A DNA stretch of 63,528 nt from an uncultured bacterium (lineage in GTDB: Bacteria > Verrucomicrobiota > Verrucomicrobiia > Verrucomicrobiales > Akkermansiaceae), in the NCBI GenBank assembly GCA_945831585.1, contig CAMACY010000005.1:1-63528 (forward strand), written 5' to 3'. Shown one piece after another: positions 50,671-60,328 of this stretch (positions are counted from its first letter, which is position 1; each line of letters opens with the position of its first letter). The notes below the pieces were generated by a model that did no database searches, was not told where the DNA came from, and was given only the letters and a program-made list of their open reading frames with translations. The translations under genes were made by a program, and so were the position numbers.

Positions 50671-51945
50671 TTAGAAGTTTGCGCGCAGCGCGGCGCCGTA
50701 TTGCCAGCCGGTGAAGCCCTTGGCACCCGTGGCATCCTTGCCCGAGGAGCATTGGTACTCCGCGCCGAGCATCACGCGCATCATGTCGGGTTTCTCCGGG
50801 TTCACATAGTAGTTCACGCCGAAGTAGAAGCCCTGCAAGGCATCGCTGACCGAGGAGTAGGCCGAGTTGGTGGTCGCGTAACGGCTGTAGGCATCTACCG
50901 CGTTGCTGCCTGCCGCCAGCTGGTAGCGGAACACCGCCTCCGTGTGCTTGCTGAGCTTGTAGGAGGGGATGAGCGAGATGCCCGCGACGTTCTCGGCTCC
51001 GGCCTTGCTGCCCGCGGCTCCCGGCGTGTTGAAGCCCGCCATGCCTTCGGCCATGAAGGAGAAGTTGCCGCGCTTGGCCGTCCAGGTCAGCGCCACGATG
51101 TCGCGGGCGCCGGGGCCTTCCTCCGCCACGCCGACGGGCAGCTTGCGATCTTCGTTGTAGAAGCTGTGCATGTAGTCCAGGTACAGGCGGCTCTTGTCGG
51201 AGGTGGCGTAGCTCAGCCCCACGGCGGCCATGGCGTTGGTCGCGCTGTTGAAGGCGGGCGATTTCCAGAGGTCATCGTGGCTGCCGTTGACGTAGACACC
51301 GGCCTCCCAGCCGAACTTGGCTTTCTTGTCGCTGTTTTTCAGGTGGATGCCGTAAAGAGCCTCCGCCGTCAGCTGGTTGACGAGGTTGGAACGCTCAATG
51401 GTGAGAATCTGCGAATCGCTGGTACGGTATTCGCCGATGTAGGCGGGTTTCATCTTGCCCACGGTGAGGGTCACGGGCTTCAGGTCGGCCTGCGCGTAGA
51501 GCTCATAGACGGAGGTCTTGCCGCGGCTGCGGTTCCACTGCCCATTGCTGTACTTGTAGCGCTGGTTGAGCCCGCCGATGTCCCAGTCGGTGAAGAGCGT
51601 GATGCGGTTGAGTACCTTGGCCTTGCCGCCGAGGCGGAAGCGGCGCCACTCGTCATTGCCGCGGCGTCCCTTGCCGGCGCTGCCGCCCTTCACGCGATCC
51701 GCACCACCGGCGGGATCCATGTAGCTCCACTGGTATTGCGGGCGGAAGCGAACGTCCACGGACTGCACCCAGGGGTTCTCGGCGTGGTCGCGCTTGGCAT
51801 CGAAGAGCTTGAAGCGGCCGGGCAGCCATTCGTTGAAGGAAAACGCCTCCTTGGCGGCGGGGGCGGATGGCTGCGGGGTGCTTTCTGCGCCGAGGCAGAC
51901 GGAGAGGGCGCTGATAGCAAGCGCCGGAATGTATGCGTTCTTCAT
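50671..51945 (-). CDS. phosphate-selective porin O/P family outer membrane protein
   Basis: The 424-residue protein has a signal peptide (MKNAYIPALAISALSVCLGAES). Many alternating amphipathic beta strands ending in aromatic residues follow, then a C-terminal Phe (ALRANF), as needed for BAM insertion. The OprP-like pattern FRLGGKAKVLNRITLFTDWDIG and its position first in the pst operon support an anion or phosphate channel. No conventional Pho box was recognised in the 180 bp upstream, and no phoB or phoR is present. Confidence 0.85.
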   Translation of the reverse strand: MKNAYIPALAISALSVCLGAESTPQPSAPAAKEAFSFNEWLPGRFKLFDAKRDHAENPWVQSVDVRFRPQYQWSYMDPAGGADRVKGGSAGKGRRGNDEWRRFRLGGKAKVLNRITLFTDWDIGGLNQRYKYSNGQWNRSRGKTSVYELYAQADLKPVTLTVGKMKPAYIGEYRTSDSQILTIERSNLVNQLTAEALYGIHLKNSDKKAKFGWEAGVYVNGSHDDLWKSPAFNSATNAMAAVGLSYATSDKSRLYLDYMHSFYNEDRKLPVGVAEEGPGARDIVALTWTAKRGNFSFMAEGMAGFNTPGAAGSKAGAENVAGISLIPSYKLSKHTEAVFRYQLAAGSNAVDAYSRYATTNSAYSSVSDALQGFYFGVNYYVNPEKPDMMRVMLGAEYQCSSGKDATGAKGFTGWQYGAALRANF

Positions 51946-52127
51946 ATGGTCTTGTTCAGATGTTCGTCGGTCGGCTCGCGGAGCAGGGCTCCCGTGCCTG
52001 CCGACAGCTCCAAACTGCCACGCCGCCGGATGATTTGCAAGAAGTGCAGGGTGAAACAAACGCCACGCGCCCTGTGGCGAAAGTGTTGCCATGCGCGTCA
52101 AAACTGCGTTATTATCTGAATTATGGC

Positions 52128-52155
52128 TTGACTTCTGCTCCGAAAGGTGTACACT
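52128..52155 (+). promoter_or_regulatory. promoter of rplY
   Basis: TTGACT (52128-52133), a 16-bp spacer and TACACT (52150-52155). It implies a leader of about 108 nt with a small CCTTG/CAAGG hairpin, long for this genome. Confidence 0.65.
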
Positions 52156-52269
52156 AACCGCCCATCCTTGTTTCGCTGCAAGGGTGTGCCATCCCGGCGG
52201 GAGACGAACGCGCTCCGACGTCGGAAGAACTCCGAACAAACATTCATTTTAACGCTATCGTATTCAATT

Positions 52270-52824
52270 ATGACGAAATATACTCTTAACGCAACGAAGC
52301 GCGAGGTCGTGGGCACCGGTAAGCTCAACGCCCTGCGTGCTCAGGGTTACCTCCCCGGCGTGGTCTACGGTCCCGCCATCGAGGGCAACATCAACGTGCA
52401 GATCAAGGCCGGTGAGCTCCGCGCGCTGCTGGCTTCCGTGGACACGGACAGCATCCTCGTCAAGCTCAACATCGATGGTCAGGAGCAGCTGACGCTCGTC
52501 AAGGACGTGCAGCGCAACTTCCTGACGGACAGCACCACACACGTCGATTTCATCGCCGTGACGCCCGATACCGTGGTCAAGTCCAAGGTCATCGTCAAGC
52601 TGGTGGGCACGGCGGCCGGTGTGGCTCAGGGCGGTCAGGTGAACCAGATCGTCTACGAGCTGCCCATCAAGAGCGCCGTGAAGGACATTCCCGCCCACAT
52701 TGAGGCCGACATCTCGGGGGTGCAGATGAACCAGTCCCTGCGTCTGGCGCAGGTCACCATCCCCGCCGGTGTCACGACCCCCTTCAACGGGACGGTGGTG
52801 CTCGCCTCGGTGGTGAAGCCCTGA
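52270..52824 (+). CDS. rplY: 50S ribosomal protein bL25 (CTC form)
   Basis: The 184-residue protein has the N-terminal 5S-rRNA-binding L25 domain (LNATKREVVGTGKLNALRAQGYLPGVVYG ... VQRNFLTDSTTHVDFIAV). The C-terminal TL5/CTC beta domain runs to residue 184. Start ATG 52270 gives the standard N-terminus. The pth gene often found next to it is absent. The stop is followed by a bidirectional terminator. Confidence 0.9.
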   Translation: MTKYTLNATKREVVGTGKLNALRAQGYLPGVVYGPAIEGNINVQIKAGELRALLASVDTDSILVKLNIDGQEQLTLVKDVQRNFLTDSTTHVDFIAVTPDTVVKSKVIVKLVGTAAGVAQGGQVNQIVYELPIKSAVKDIPAHIEADISGVQMNQSLRLAQVTIPAGVTTPFNGTVVLASVVKP

Positions 52825-52851
52825 GAACGGCATCAGCCATCTCCTTTACCG

Positions 52852-52885
52852 CAACGCGCTTCCTCCGGTCGGGGGAAGCGCGTTG
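52852..52885. terminator. bidirectional terminator
   Basis: 12-bp arms (52852-52863, 52874-52885) between rplY and the convergent CDF gene. Confidence 0.75.
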
Positions 52886-52940
52886 TGCTTGGTGCGGGGG
52901 CGATGGCGACTTGAACCGCGCGCAGCGGATGCCCAAGCTA

Positions 52941-54347
52941 TCAGTCGGAGTAGGTGACGACCATGCGCGCGACAGCGGGCAGCGCTTCGCTCAGTTTTTT
53001 GGTGAGCATGGTGAGCCGCCCGTGGCTCTCCTCCACGGTCAGGCTGAACTCCGGCGGAATGGAGACGACGCAGAGTCGGTGATCTCCGTCCTTGTAGGTG
53101 TTGATGGCGGTGGGCAGGGGGGCGCCGATGCTCACCATGGCACGGCGCACGCGCTCGTTCCACTCCTCCTCCGGGGGCAGGGGCTGAGTCCTAACGGGTA
53201 GAATGCGCTCGCTGGGCTCCACATGCACCACCACGCGGTCGGCGTGCAGATGGTGCGCCACCTCGCGGCGGAAGGCCTCCACGGGCACATGCCAATGCTC
53301 CAGCGTGGCGTGGCGAGGCAGCTCCAAGTCCACCAGAATGACGAATTGCCCGTCCTCCGTATGCAGCAGCACCAGCCCATGCACGCCGAAGCGGTGGGTG
53401 AGCGCCAGGCGGCGGATGACGAAGCCCGGCGTTTCGGGGCCGCTGTCGCCCGGCTGCATATGCACCATGGTTTCGGCCTCCGGTAGAGCCTCGGCAACCA
53501 AGGTTTCGATGGCATCGGCGATTTCGTGCGCCGTGTCCACATGCAAATCCTTGGGCACCAGCACCACCATGTCCACATAGTAACGGTTGCCGGACTCGCG
53601 CACGCGCAGGCGCTCCAACGGGTAGGCCGGCATGCGCTCGGCCATGATGGCGCGCACCCGCTGCCCGCTCTCGTCGTCGGCCTTGTCCATGAGGTTGTTG
53701 ATGGCCTTGGTGCCCAGCTCGCGGCAGACATTGAGGATGAGCAGCGCCACCACGAGCGAGGCAAACACATCTGCCCGCAGCAGGAACCAGTGCAGCCGGG
53801 TGCCCGTGACCACATGCTCCGCCAGCGCTGCGCAGGAAATGCCGAGCAGCACGGCGGCACTGCTCCAGATATCCGTAGCAAAGTGTGCGGCATCGGCCTC
53901 CAGAGCGGCGCTGTTGGTCTCGCGTGCCACGCGGTGCAGCATGGCCGAGCGGTTGATGTCGACCACTAGCGCGACGATGACGACGACAAAGGCCCACACC
54001 GAGGTTTCCACATGCAGAGCCGCCGGGTCATCGCTCAGCAGGCGCAGCACCGCCTCGCGGAGCACCCAAAGGGCGGTCAGAATCAGCAGCAAGGTCTCGC
54101 CCAGCGCCATGAGGTTCTCGACCTTCCCGTGGCCGTAGGGGTGATCCTCATCGGCGGGGCGCGCTGCCACCTTCACGGCGTACAGGGTTCCCCCCGCCGC
54201 CAGCAAATCCAGAGCGCTGTGCAGGGCTTCCGACAAAATACCCAGAGACCCCGTCATCAGCCCCACCACAAATTTCATCAGCGTCAACAGGGCGCTCCAC
54301 ACCACCGAGGAGAGCGCCGCCAGTGTTTTCTTGAGATCTTGGTCCAT
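52941..54347 (-). CDS. cation diffusion facilitator with a triplicated cytosolic domain
   Basis: The 468-residue protein is longer than usual CDFs (about 300). The membrane part has six helices. The intramembrane site is H43-x3-D47 and H155-x3-D159, the HDHD arrangement associated with zinc. The cytosolic part seems to hold three successive ferredoxin-like CDF C-terminal domains (about 244-299, 321-379 and 409-467). Each has a V-x-V strand, an E/H-rich helix and a final VVxVHxEP-like strand. Probable role: Zn/Mn/Fe export by proton antiport. A weak promoter, TTGACT-N18-CATGAT, lies 11 nt upstream. Confidence 0.85.
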   Translation of the reverse strand: MDQDLKKTLAALSSVVWSALLTLMKFVVGLMTGSLGILSEALHSALDLLAAGGTLYAVKVAARPADEDHPYGHGKVENLMALGETLLLILTALWVLREAVLRLLSDDPAALHVETSVWAFVVVIVALVVDINRSAMLHRVARETNSAALEADAAHFATDIWSSAAVLLGISCAALAEHVVTGTRLHWFLLRADVFASLVVALLILNVCRELGTKAINNLMDKADDESGQRVRAIMAERMPAYPLERLRVRESGNRYYVDMVVLVPKDLHVDTAHEIADAIETLVAEALPEAETMVHMQPGDSGPETPGFVIRRLALTHRFGVHGLVLLHTEDGQFVILVDLELPRHATLEHWHVPVEAFRREVAHHLHADRVVVHVEPSERILPVRTQPLPPEEEWNERVRRAMVSIGAPLPTAINTYKDGDHRLCVVSIPPEFSLTVEESHGRLTMLTKKLSEALPAVARMVVTYSD

Positions 54348-54511
54348 GAACGCCGTCCATCATGCTCCCCTGGCAGCGGATTAGTCAAGGATAACCTTGT
54401 CGGCGGAGCCCTGTGCTGCGTGAAAGACGCCGGAGCCTCATCGCCGATGCGGCATCATGGCTTTTTGCTGGATGTTCGGGGGTAGATGTGCTAAGCTGGG
54501 CGGCAGCAAGC

Positions 54512-55876
54512 ATGAACAGATCTTTTGTCAAACAGGTACTCGCGGCGGAGTCGCCCTGCGATTCCGTTCTGGTGGCGGGCTGGGTGCGCACGCGCCGCGA
54601 TTCCAAAAGCTTTTCCTTCTTAGAGCTCAACGATGGCTCTTGCTTGGCCAATGTGCAGGTGGTGGCCGATGCCGGGATACCCGGGTACGAGTCGATCGCC
54701 CGCATGACGACGGGAGCATCGGTGATGGCGGAGGGGCGGCTGGTGCCGAGTCCCGGTCGCCAGAAGTGGGAGATTCAGGCGACGCGCTTGCAGCTGCTGG
54801 GAGCCTCGCCGGAGTCTTACCCTCTGCAGAAGAAAGGGCATTCGCCGGAGTTTCTGCGCTCGGTGGCGCATTTGCGCCCGCGCACCAACCTGTTCGGGGC
54901 AATCTTCCGCACGCGCTCGCGCATGGCGGCCGCCGTGCATGATTTTTTTCGCGCCCGCGGCTTTGTGTGGGTACATACGCCCATCATCACGGCTTCGGAC
55001 TGCGAGGGCGCGGGCGAGATGTTCCGCGTGACAACGCTGGATCCGCTGGCGCAGAATGCGAGCTACGAGCGCGATTTCTTCGGCAAACCCGCTAACCTGA
55101 CGGTGTCGGGGCAGCTGGAGGGCGAGACCTTTGCCTGCGCCCTGGGCAACATCTACACCTTCGGCCCGACCTTCCGCGCGGAGAACAGCAACACCTCGCG
55201 CCATGCGGCGGAGTTTTGGATGATTGAGCCGGAGATGGCGTTCTGTGACCTTGCGGGCGACATGGAGGTGGCGGAGGCCTTTGTCCGCCATTTGGTGCAG
55301 ACGATGCTGGATGACGACAGCGGGGATTTCGAGTTCTTCTGCAAGTTTGTGGACAAGGGGCTGCGCGCGCGTCTGGAGTCCGTGGTCAACACCCCCTTTG
55401 TGCGTTGCAGCTACACGGAGGCGGTGGACATCATGCAGCGCAGCGGGCGTAAGTTCGAGTATGCCCCGCATTGGGGAATGGACATGCAGAGCGAGCATGA
55501 GCGCTTCCTGACGGAGCAGCATTTCGGCGGACCGGTCATCGTCTACGATTACCCGAAGGAAATCAAACCCTTCTACATGCGGCTCAACGAGGACGGCAAG
55601 ACGGTGACGGCCATGGATGTGCTGGTGCCGGGCATTGGCGAGCTCATCGGCGGCAGCCAGCGCGAGGAGCGCTTGGAGCAGCTGGAGGCCAACATCGCGC
55701 GTCAGGGCATGAAGGCCGAGAACTACGCTTGGTACTGCGATTTGCGGCGCTTCGGCACGGTGCCCCATGCGGGCTTCGGGCTGGGTTTTGAGCGCCTGAT
55801 GATGTTTGTAACGGGGGTGAGCAATATCCGCGATGTGCTGCCCTACCCGCGCACGCCGCGCAACTGTGAGTTCTGA
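54512..55876 (+). CDS. asnS: asparaginyl-tRNA synthetase
   Basis: The 454-residue class IIb synthetase has an N-terminal OB anticodon domain ([25 protein letters not shown]). The catalytic core has motif 2 [22 protein letters not shown] and motif 3 [15 protein letters not shown]. The residues HLRPRTNLF and EGAGEMF support Asn rather than Asp specificity. ATG 54512 gives the usual N-terminus. lpxK follows 5 nt after the stop. Confidence 0.9.
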   Translation: MNRSFVKQVLAAESPCDSVLVAGWVRTRRDSKSFSFLELNDGSCLANVQVVADAGIPGYESIARMTTGASVMAEGRLVPSPGRQKWEIQATRLQLLGASPESYPLQKKGHSPEFLRSVAHLRPRTNLFGAIFRTRSRMAAAVHDFFRARGFVWVHTPIITASDCEGAGEMFRVTTLDPLAQNASYERDFFGKPANLTVSGQLEGETFACALGNIYTFGPTFRAENSNTSRHAAEFWMIEPEMAFCDLAGDMEVAEAFVRHLVQTMLDDDSGDFEFFCKFVDKGLRARLESVVNTPFVRCSYTEAVDIMQRSGRKFEYAPHWGMDMQSEHERFLTEQHFGGPVIVYDYPKEIKPFYMRLNEDGKTVTAMDVLVPGIGELIGGSQREERLEQLEANIARQGMKAENYAWYCDLRRFGTVPHAGFGLGFERLMMFVTGVSNIRDVLPYPRTPRNCEF

Positions 55877-55881
55877 GCACG

Positions 55882-57078
55882 ATGAAGACGCGGGCAGAAG
55901 AGTTCGAGGAGTGGGCAACCGAGGTGGTGTTCGGCCGTGCGCACGGCTTTCGCGCGACGATGCTGCGCTGCCTGCTTCGCTTTGCCTCGCTGTTTTTTTA
56001 TGTGGTGGTCAAGCTGCGCCTGTTTCTCTTTGCTCGGCAGATCAAGACGGTGCATTATCTGGGAACCTTTGTGGTGAGCGTGGGGAACATCACGGCCGGC
56101 GGCACGGGCAAGACCCCGGTGGTGGAGCTGCTGGCGCATACGTTGGCGGCGCGCGGTCGCCGCTGCGCCATCCTGACCCGTGGCTACAAGAGCGCGGATC
56201 TGCGCGAGCCGCAGCATTGGACGGATGCGCAGGGCAATCCGGTGTCGCCGCTGCCCAAAATTGCCAGCGACGGCAAGACGCGCTACCTTAGCCCGCTCTA
56301 CGCCGGCGATGAGCCTTTCATGTTGGCGCGCAATCTGGACGATGTGGCCGTGCTGGTGGACAAAGATCGTGTGAAATCCGGCATTTTTGCCATCGAACAG
56401 CTGGGTTGCAACACGCTGATTCTCGATGACGGCATGCAGTACCTCAAGCTGAGGCACGAGGTGGACATCGTGCTGGTGGACTGCGGTTTCCCCTTCGGCA
56501 CGGGGGCGCTGCTGCCCCGCGGCACGATGCGCGAGCCGCGCAGCTCGCTCAAGCGCGCAAGCTACATCATCCTGACCAAGAGCGGCGGCAAGCCGCAGGA
56601 GGCGCTCATCGCCACCATTCGCCGCTACAACAGCAAGGCGGACATCATCGTAACGGATCACTCCCCGGCTTATTTGGAAAATATCTTTACCGGGGAGCGC
56701 CGCCCGCTCTCTTTCCTCAAGGATAAGTATGTGGCCTGCCTGAGCGGTATCGCCCGCCCGGAGAGTTTTGAGCGTCTGGTGGAGGCGGAGGGCGCGCATG
56801 TGGAGATTCGCCGCCGCTACCCGGACCACCATTGGTTCCACCAGGAGGATTTGGAGGCCTTTGTGGAGCGCTGCGCCGACCGAGCGATGGATGCCATCAT
56901 CACGACGGAAAAGGATGCCGTGCGTTTCCTGAAACCGGGGGAGATGGATGTTCCGATTTATTTCCTGCGCATCCGTATTCAGATTATCAGCGGTCAGGAA
57001 GAGTGGGATCGGATGATTGACCGCATTTGCCACTTGTCGCTGCCGCAGCCGGTTCCGGAGTGGAGCGCGACGCTGTAA
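55882..57078 (+). CDS. lpxK: tetraacyldisaccharide 4'-kinase
   Basis: LpxK phosphorylates the lipid A disaccharide at the inner membrane. The 398-residue protein has a membrane-associated N-terminal helix ([19 protein letters not shown]). The Walker A is [19 protein letters not shown]. Other motifs are RGYKSAD (usually RGY), [22 protein letters not shown], the catalytic DDG(F/M)Q segment, and a C-terminal TTEKDAVRF. It demonstrates lipid A synthesis. It forms an operon with asnS. Confidence 0.9.
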   Translation: MKTRAEEFEEWATEVVFGRAHGFRATMLRCLLRFASLFFYVVVKLRLFLFARQIKTVHYLGTFVVSVGNITAGGTGKTPVVELLAHTLAARGRRCAILTRGYKSADLREPQHWTDAQGNPVSPLPKIASDGKTRYLSPLYAGDEPFMLARNLDDVAVLVDKDRVKSGIFAIEQLGCNTLILDDGMQYLKLRHEVDIVLVDCGFPFGTGALLPRGTMREPRSSLKRASYIILTKSGGKPQEALIATIRRYNSKADIIVTDHSPAYLENIFTGERRPLSFLKDKYVACLSGIARPESFERLVEAEGAHVEIRRRYPDHHWFHQEDLEAFVERCADRAMDAIITTEKDAVRFLKPGEMDVPIYFLRIRIQIISGQEEWDRMIDRICHLSLPQPVPEWSATL

Positions 57079-57097
57079 GCGTGCGGGCAACAAAAGA

Positions 57098-57120
57098 CCC
57101 GGCAGCCGGGGGCTGCCGGG
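57098..57120. terminator. terminator between lpxK and hup
   Basis: Perfect 10-bp arms (57098-57107, 57111-57120) with a 3-nt loop between convergent genes. Confidence 0.7.
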
Positions 57121-57145
57121 CAGGGAAACGAAGGGGGGGCGCTGC

Positions 57146-57412
57146 TCAGTCCTTCAGCGAGGAGGCGGCTCGGAAAACGACCGAGGTCGAAGCCGGAATC
57201 TCCAGCGTTTCGCCGGTGCGGGGGTCGCGACCTTTGCGGGCAGGGCGTGTCTTGGTCTCGAAGGTGCCGAAGCCGATGATTTGCACCTTTTCGGTGGCAA
57301 CGGCTTTGGTGATGGCGCTCAGGGTGGCGGAGAGGGCAAGGGCGGCATCCTTTTTCGTTGCCGAATCGCCCATCTCCTGACGAATCATATCAATCAGTTG
57401 GCTCTTGTTCAT
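57146..57412 (-). CDS. HU-family nucleoid protein
   Basis: The 88-residue protein from ATG 57412 reads MNKSQLIDMIRQEMG, then GFGTFETKTRPARKGRDPRTGETLEIPAS, the DNA-binding beta-arm with its intercalating Pro, and ends VVFRAASSLKD. It bends and compacts DNA as a dimer. Homomeric HU versus IHF cannot be settled, but the arm sequence is HU-like. It is monocistronic, with its own promoter. Confidence 0.95.
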   Translation of the reverse strand: MNKSQLIDMIRQEMGDSATKKDAALALSATLSAITKAVATEKVQIIGFGTFETKTRPARKGRDPRTGETLEIPASTSVVFRAASSLKD

Positions 57413-57446
57413 AGTCGATAAGATTGCGGGGTCGCCGCACGGAGTC

Positions 57447-57475
57447 AGTGTAGCAGTCAGAGCACTCGTCGGCAA
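57447..57475 (-). promoter_or_regulatory. promoter of HU gene
   Basis: TTGCCG (57475-57470), a 17-bp spacer and TACACT (57452-57447); a leader of about 28 nt. Confidence 0.65.
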
Positions 57476-57532
57476 GTTGTTAATGTGACTTTCCGCCTGT
57501 AAATAGAGTGTTTTACAACGATGGGGATTCCC

Positions 57533-58390
57533 TCATCGCCGTTCGGGTGAGATGGTGTTCATTTTGGCGCGGATCCCGCGCAAGAAGACGCTTTCGAGGC
57601 TGTTGCGGGCAGGGGTGCAGCTCTCCCAGCAGTTTCCGGCGCAGCGGCGCATCTGCGCGATGAGCTCGGGGGAGGCATCGCGCAGGGTGATGCAGCTGCG
57701 TCGGCTGTCCTCGGTGAGCTCGGCGATGCTCCCCTCCGCCAGCAAGCTTCCTTGGTAGAGGATGCCGACGCGGTCGCAGACTTCCTGCACCTGCTCCAGC
57801 AGGTGCGAGCAGAGGAAGATGGTGACGCCGCGCTCCCGGAGCTGCAGGATGATGTCGCGGATGCTGCGCGAGCCGATGGGGTCGACCCCGGCGGTGGGTT
57901 CGTCGAGCACAAGCAGGCGCGGGTTCTGCACCATCGCCTGCGCCAAGCCGATGCGTTGCAACATGCCCTTGGAATAGCCGCCCAGTCGACGCTCGGCGGC
58001 CTCTTCGAGCCCGACGAGTTGCAGCAGCTCGCGGGTGCGCTCGCGCAGGGCGCGCCCGCGCAGTCCGCAGAGCCGACCGTAGAAGCGCAGGGTTTCCGCA
58101 CCGCTGAGGAATTTGTAGAAGTAGGGGTTTTCGGGCAGAAAACCGATGCTGCGGCGGTTGTCCGCATGGCTGGCCGCGCGTTCAAAGACGCGGCAGCTGC
58201 CCGCATCGGGGCGCAGCAGACCCACGAGCATCTTCATCAGCGTGCTCTTGCCGCTGCCGTTGGGGCCGATGAGCCCGTAGACCTCGCCCTCGGCGATACG
58301 CAGGCTCACCCCGCGGACGGCGTAGGCTCCGCCGCGTCCCCAATGGCCGGGGAAGCTTTTGTGTACGTCGCAGATGTCGACCGCTGTCAT
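57533..58390 (-). CDS. ABC transporter ATPase without adjacent permease
   Basis: The 285-residue ATPase has Walker A GPNGSGKST, Q-loop FLPENPYFYKFLSG, signature YSKGMLQRI, Walker B LLVLDEPTAGVDP and switch His LCSHLL. The YSKGM signature and FLPENPYFY loop are typical of ABC-2-type exporters (NatA/CcmA-like). The C-terminal 60 residues are a small regulatory extension. No permease gene lies next to it. It starts 12 bp after the M20 peptidase gene and likely shares its promoter. Confidence 0.8.
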   Translation of the reverse strand: MTAVDICDVHKSFPGHWGRGGAYAVRGVSLRIAEGEVYGLIGPNGSGKSTLMKMLVGLLRPDAGSCRVFERAASHADNRRSIGFLPENPYFYKFLSGAETLRFYGRLCGLRGRALRERTRELLQLVGLEEAAERRLGGYSKGMLQRIGLAQAMVQNPRLLVLDEPTAGVDPIGSRSIRDIILQLRERGVTIFLCSHLLEQVQEVCDRVGILYQGSLLAEGSIAELTEDSRRSCITLRDASPELIAQMRRCAGNCWESCTPARNSLESVFLRGIRAKMNTISPERR

Positions 58391-58402
58391 CCGGGGCGGG
58401 GC

Positions 58403-59746
58403 TTAGGGCTTGACCTGCGCCATGAGCCGCAGCATGTGCTTGACCATGGTGATACCCTTCTCGAAAATCTCCACGCGCATGTTCTCGTTGGGGGAGTGGA
58501 TGCGGGCATCGGGCAGGTCGAGCCCGAGGAAGAGGGCATCCTTGCCGAGGATATGCGACATTTCAGCGACGATGGGGATGGAGCCGCCCTCGCGCACGAG
58601 CACGGGCGGGTTGCCGAAGGTGAGTTCCTGCGCTTTTTGGGCAGCCTTGCCGAAGGGGCTGTGCGGGTCGGCCAGGTAGGCATCGCCGGCGTGTTGCATG
58701 GTGTACTCCATGCGGACGCTCGGCGGGCAGACCCGGCGGAAATGCGCTTCGACCTTTTTCATGATGTCGATGGGGTTTTGCCCGGGCACCAGGCGGCAGC
58801 TCATCTTGGCGATGGCATGAGTGGGGATGACGGTTTTGGAGCCCTCGCCCTCATAGCCGCCGGAGATGCCGTTGAGCTCGAGCGTGGGGCGGGCGTAGGC
58901 GCACTCGGTGCCGGTGTAGCCGCGCTCGGTGCGCAGTTCGGGCACCCCCGTGAGGGCGGCGAGCTCGGCATCGGAGGCGCCGGGGACGCGAGCCCAGCTT
59001 GCGCGCTCCCAGTCGGCAATTTCGCTCACGCCCTCATAAAAACCCTCGACAGTGACGCGGTTGTCGGCGTCGTGAGTGCTCGCAATCATCTCGCAAAGGG
59101 TGGTGATGGGGTTGGCAACGGCGCCGCCGAAGATGCCGCTGTGCAGATCCATGGAGGGACCGCTGATCTTGAGCTCGAAGCAGCAAAGCCCCTTGAGACC
59201 GTAGGAGAAGCTGGGGATGTCGGGCGCGGCCATGCCGGTGTCGCTCACCACGATGATGTCGCAGGCGAGTTCGCGCTGCGCTTCGGGCGTTTTGATGAAG
59301 GCCGAGAGGCTGGCGGATCCGCGCTCCTCCTCGCCCTCGAAGAGATAGGTGACGTTGAGGGGCAGGGCGCCGTCCTCTTCGATGACTTCCTGCGCGCCGA
59401 GAATGTGGCACATGATTTCGCCCTTGTCATCGGAGGCGCCGCGGGCATAGATGCGCCCGTCGCGGATTTCGGGGCAAAAGGGGTCGCTGTGCCACTCGGC
59501 AATGGGGTCGACGGGCATGACATCGTAGTGGCCATAGATGAGCACGGTGGGTGCTCCCTCGATGTGGGGGCTGTGAGCGGTGACGATGGGGTGAATGTCG
59601 GTCAGATGCTTGGTCGCGCGGAAACCGAGGCTGCGGAGCTTGTCGACCAGAAAGTCAGCCACGCGCTCGCAATCGGCCGCATGCTCGGCTTGGGCAGATA
59701 CGCCGGGAATGCTCAAAAAGCGGAAAAGATCGTCTTGGTGCTTCAT
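58403..59746 (-). CDS. M20-family dipeptidase
   Basis: The 447-residue metallopeptidase has the metal site YGHYDVMPVDP, RGASDDKGEI, the catalytic Glu pair FEGEEERGS and VVSDTGM. A dimerisation domain around 195-340 (GPSMDLHSGIFGG ... RLVPGQNP) is followed by VREGGSIPIV and a final metal His in ARIHSPNENM. It resembles PepV/CNDP-type dipeptidases, and no signal peptide is present, so it is cytosolic. The promoter ends 7 nt before the ATG. Confidence 0.9.
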   Translation of the reverse strand: MKHQDDLFRFLSIPGVSAQAEHAADCERVADFLVDKLRSLGFRATKHLTDIHPIVTAHSPHIEGAPTVLIYGHYDVMPVDPIAEWHSDPFCPEIRDGRIYARGASDDKGEIMCHILGAQEVIEEDGALPLNVTYLFEGEEERGSASLSAFIKTPEAQRELACDIIVVSDTGMAAPDIPSFSYGLKGLCCFELKISGPSMDLHSGIFGGAVANPITTLCEMIASTHDADNRVTVEGFYEGVSEIADWERASWARVPGASDAELAALTGVPELRTERGYTGTECAYARPTLELNGISGGYEGEGSKTVIPTHAIAKMSCRLVPGQNPIDIMKKVEAHFRRVCPPSVRMEYTMQHAGDAYLADPHSPFGKAAQKAQELTFGNPPVLVREGGSIPIVAEMSHILGKDALFLGLDLPDARIHSPNENMRVEIFEKGITMVKHMLRLMAQVKP

Positions 59747-59753
59747 GCCCGCT

Positions 59754-59783
59754 ATTCTACACGCCCACGCCGTGGGCGCGCAA
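59754..59783 (-). promoter_or_regulatory. promoter of M20 dipeptidase gene
   Basis: TTGCGC (59783-59778), an 18-bp spacer and TAGAAT (59759-59754); 7 nt to the ATG. The -35 box abuts the IS3 relic. Confidence 0.5.
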
Positions 59784-59785
59784 GG

Positions 59786-59920
59786 TTAAATCGCGTGAGC
59801 ATTCGCGGTCGCTAGGGTAATCTGTGCGTGCGTCTTGGCTCCTGTGAGCGCTTCCAATGCTACCTTTTCTTTGAACTCTGCGGCGTAGCGACCTCTCTTG
59901 TGTATTTTTTCGTTTTGCAT
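59786..59920 (-). pseudogene. N-terminal relic of an IS3-family OrfA transposase
   Basis: The minus strand from ATG 59920 reads MQNEKIHKRGRYAAEFKEKV and then ALEALTGAKTHAQI. This is the helix-turn-helix start of IS3-family OrfA (RRRYSAEFKAKVALEALKGE-type). After residue 35 the similarity stops and a stop codon follows at residue 45. The rest of OrfA, OrfB and the ends are missing. It marks the border between the GC-rich core and the AT-rich tail. Confidence 0.8.
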
Positions 59921-59998
59921 GTCTGTGCGTTTGGTTGGGTTATACACGCTCACGATACTTTGCACAAGAAAAAGGGGGATTAAACTAGTGTCAAAAAA

Positions 59999-60328
59999 TC
60001 AGGTGCCATTATAATTTGAGTTGATAGAAACGTCGATGTTAAATAAATGTCGAGCCACTTCCCCCGTTAGTTGAACGAAATATGGGATTCTCACAACCTT
60101 ATATCCATTTTGGATAAACAAGATATCCTTTCTTTCATCGAGTAAAATAGAGTTAACCTCTGTATAATGTGAATAGCCATCAAACTCAATAACCAATTTT
60201 AGAGAATGACTACAATATTCAGGTTTAAATTTCCCAAGAACAGGCTTATTATGAACCCAGTCTTTCGTTATAGGAAAGACAATATTTAATAAGTGCTCTA
60301 ATTGAGCTTCGGTTAAGTGTGATTCCAC
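59999..60328 (-). CDS. DUF559/Vsr-like endonuclease-fold protein
   Basis: The 109-residue product starts at GTG 60328. An N-terminal Glu (HLTEAQLEHLL) precedes KPEYCSHSLKLVIEFDGYSHY and ERKDILFIQNGYKVVRIPYF, the arrangement of DUF559 and very-short-patch-repair-like nucleases of the PD-(D/E)XK fold. One expected acidic position is Glu (in PEY) rather than Asp. The gene is AT-rich, unlike the core, and lies next to a putative abortive-infection gene. It may be a free-standing island nuclease or an N-terminally truncated protein. Confidence 0.55.
   Translation of the reverse strand: MESHLTEAQLEHLLNIVFPITKDWVHNKPVLGKFKPEYCSHSLKLVIEFDGYSHYTEVNSILLDERKDILFIQNGYKVVRIPYFVQLTGEVARHLFNIDVSINSNYNGT

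Noticed and set aside
51946..52127. Pho box upstream of the porin-pst operon
   Set aside because: GCTGTCGGCAGG is weakly reminiscent of one half-site, but no pair of CTGTCAT-like repeats with the correct spacing is present.
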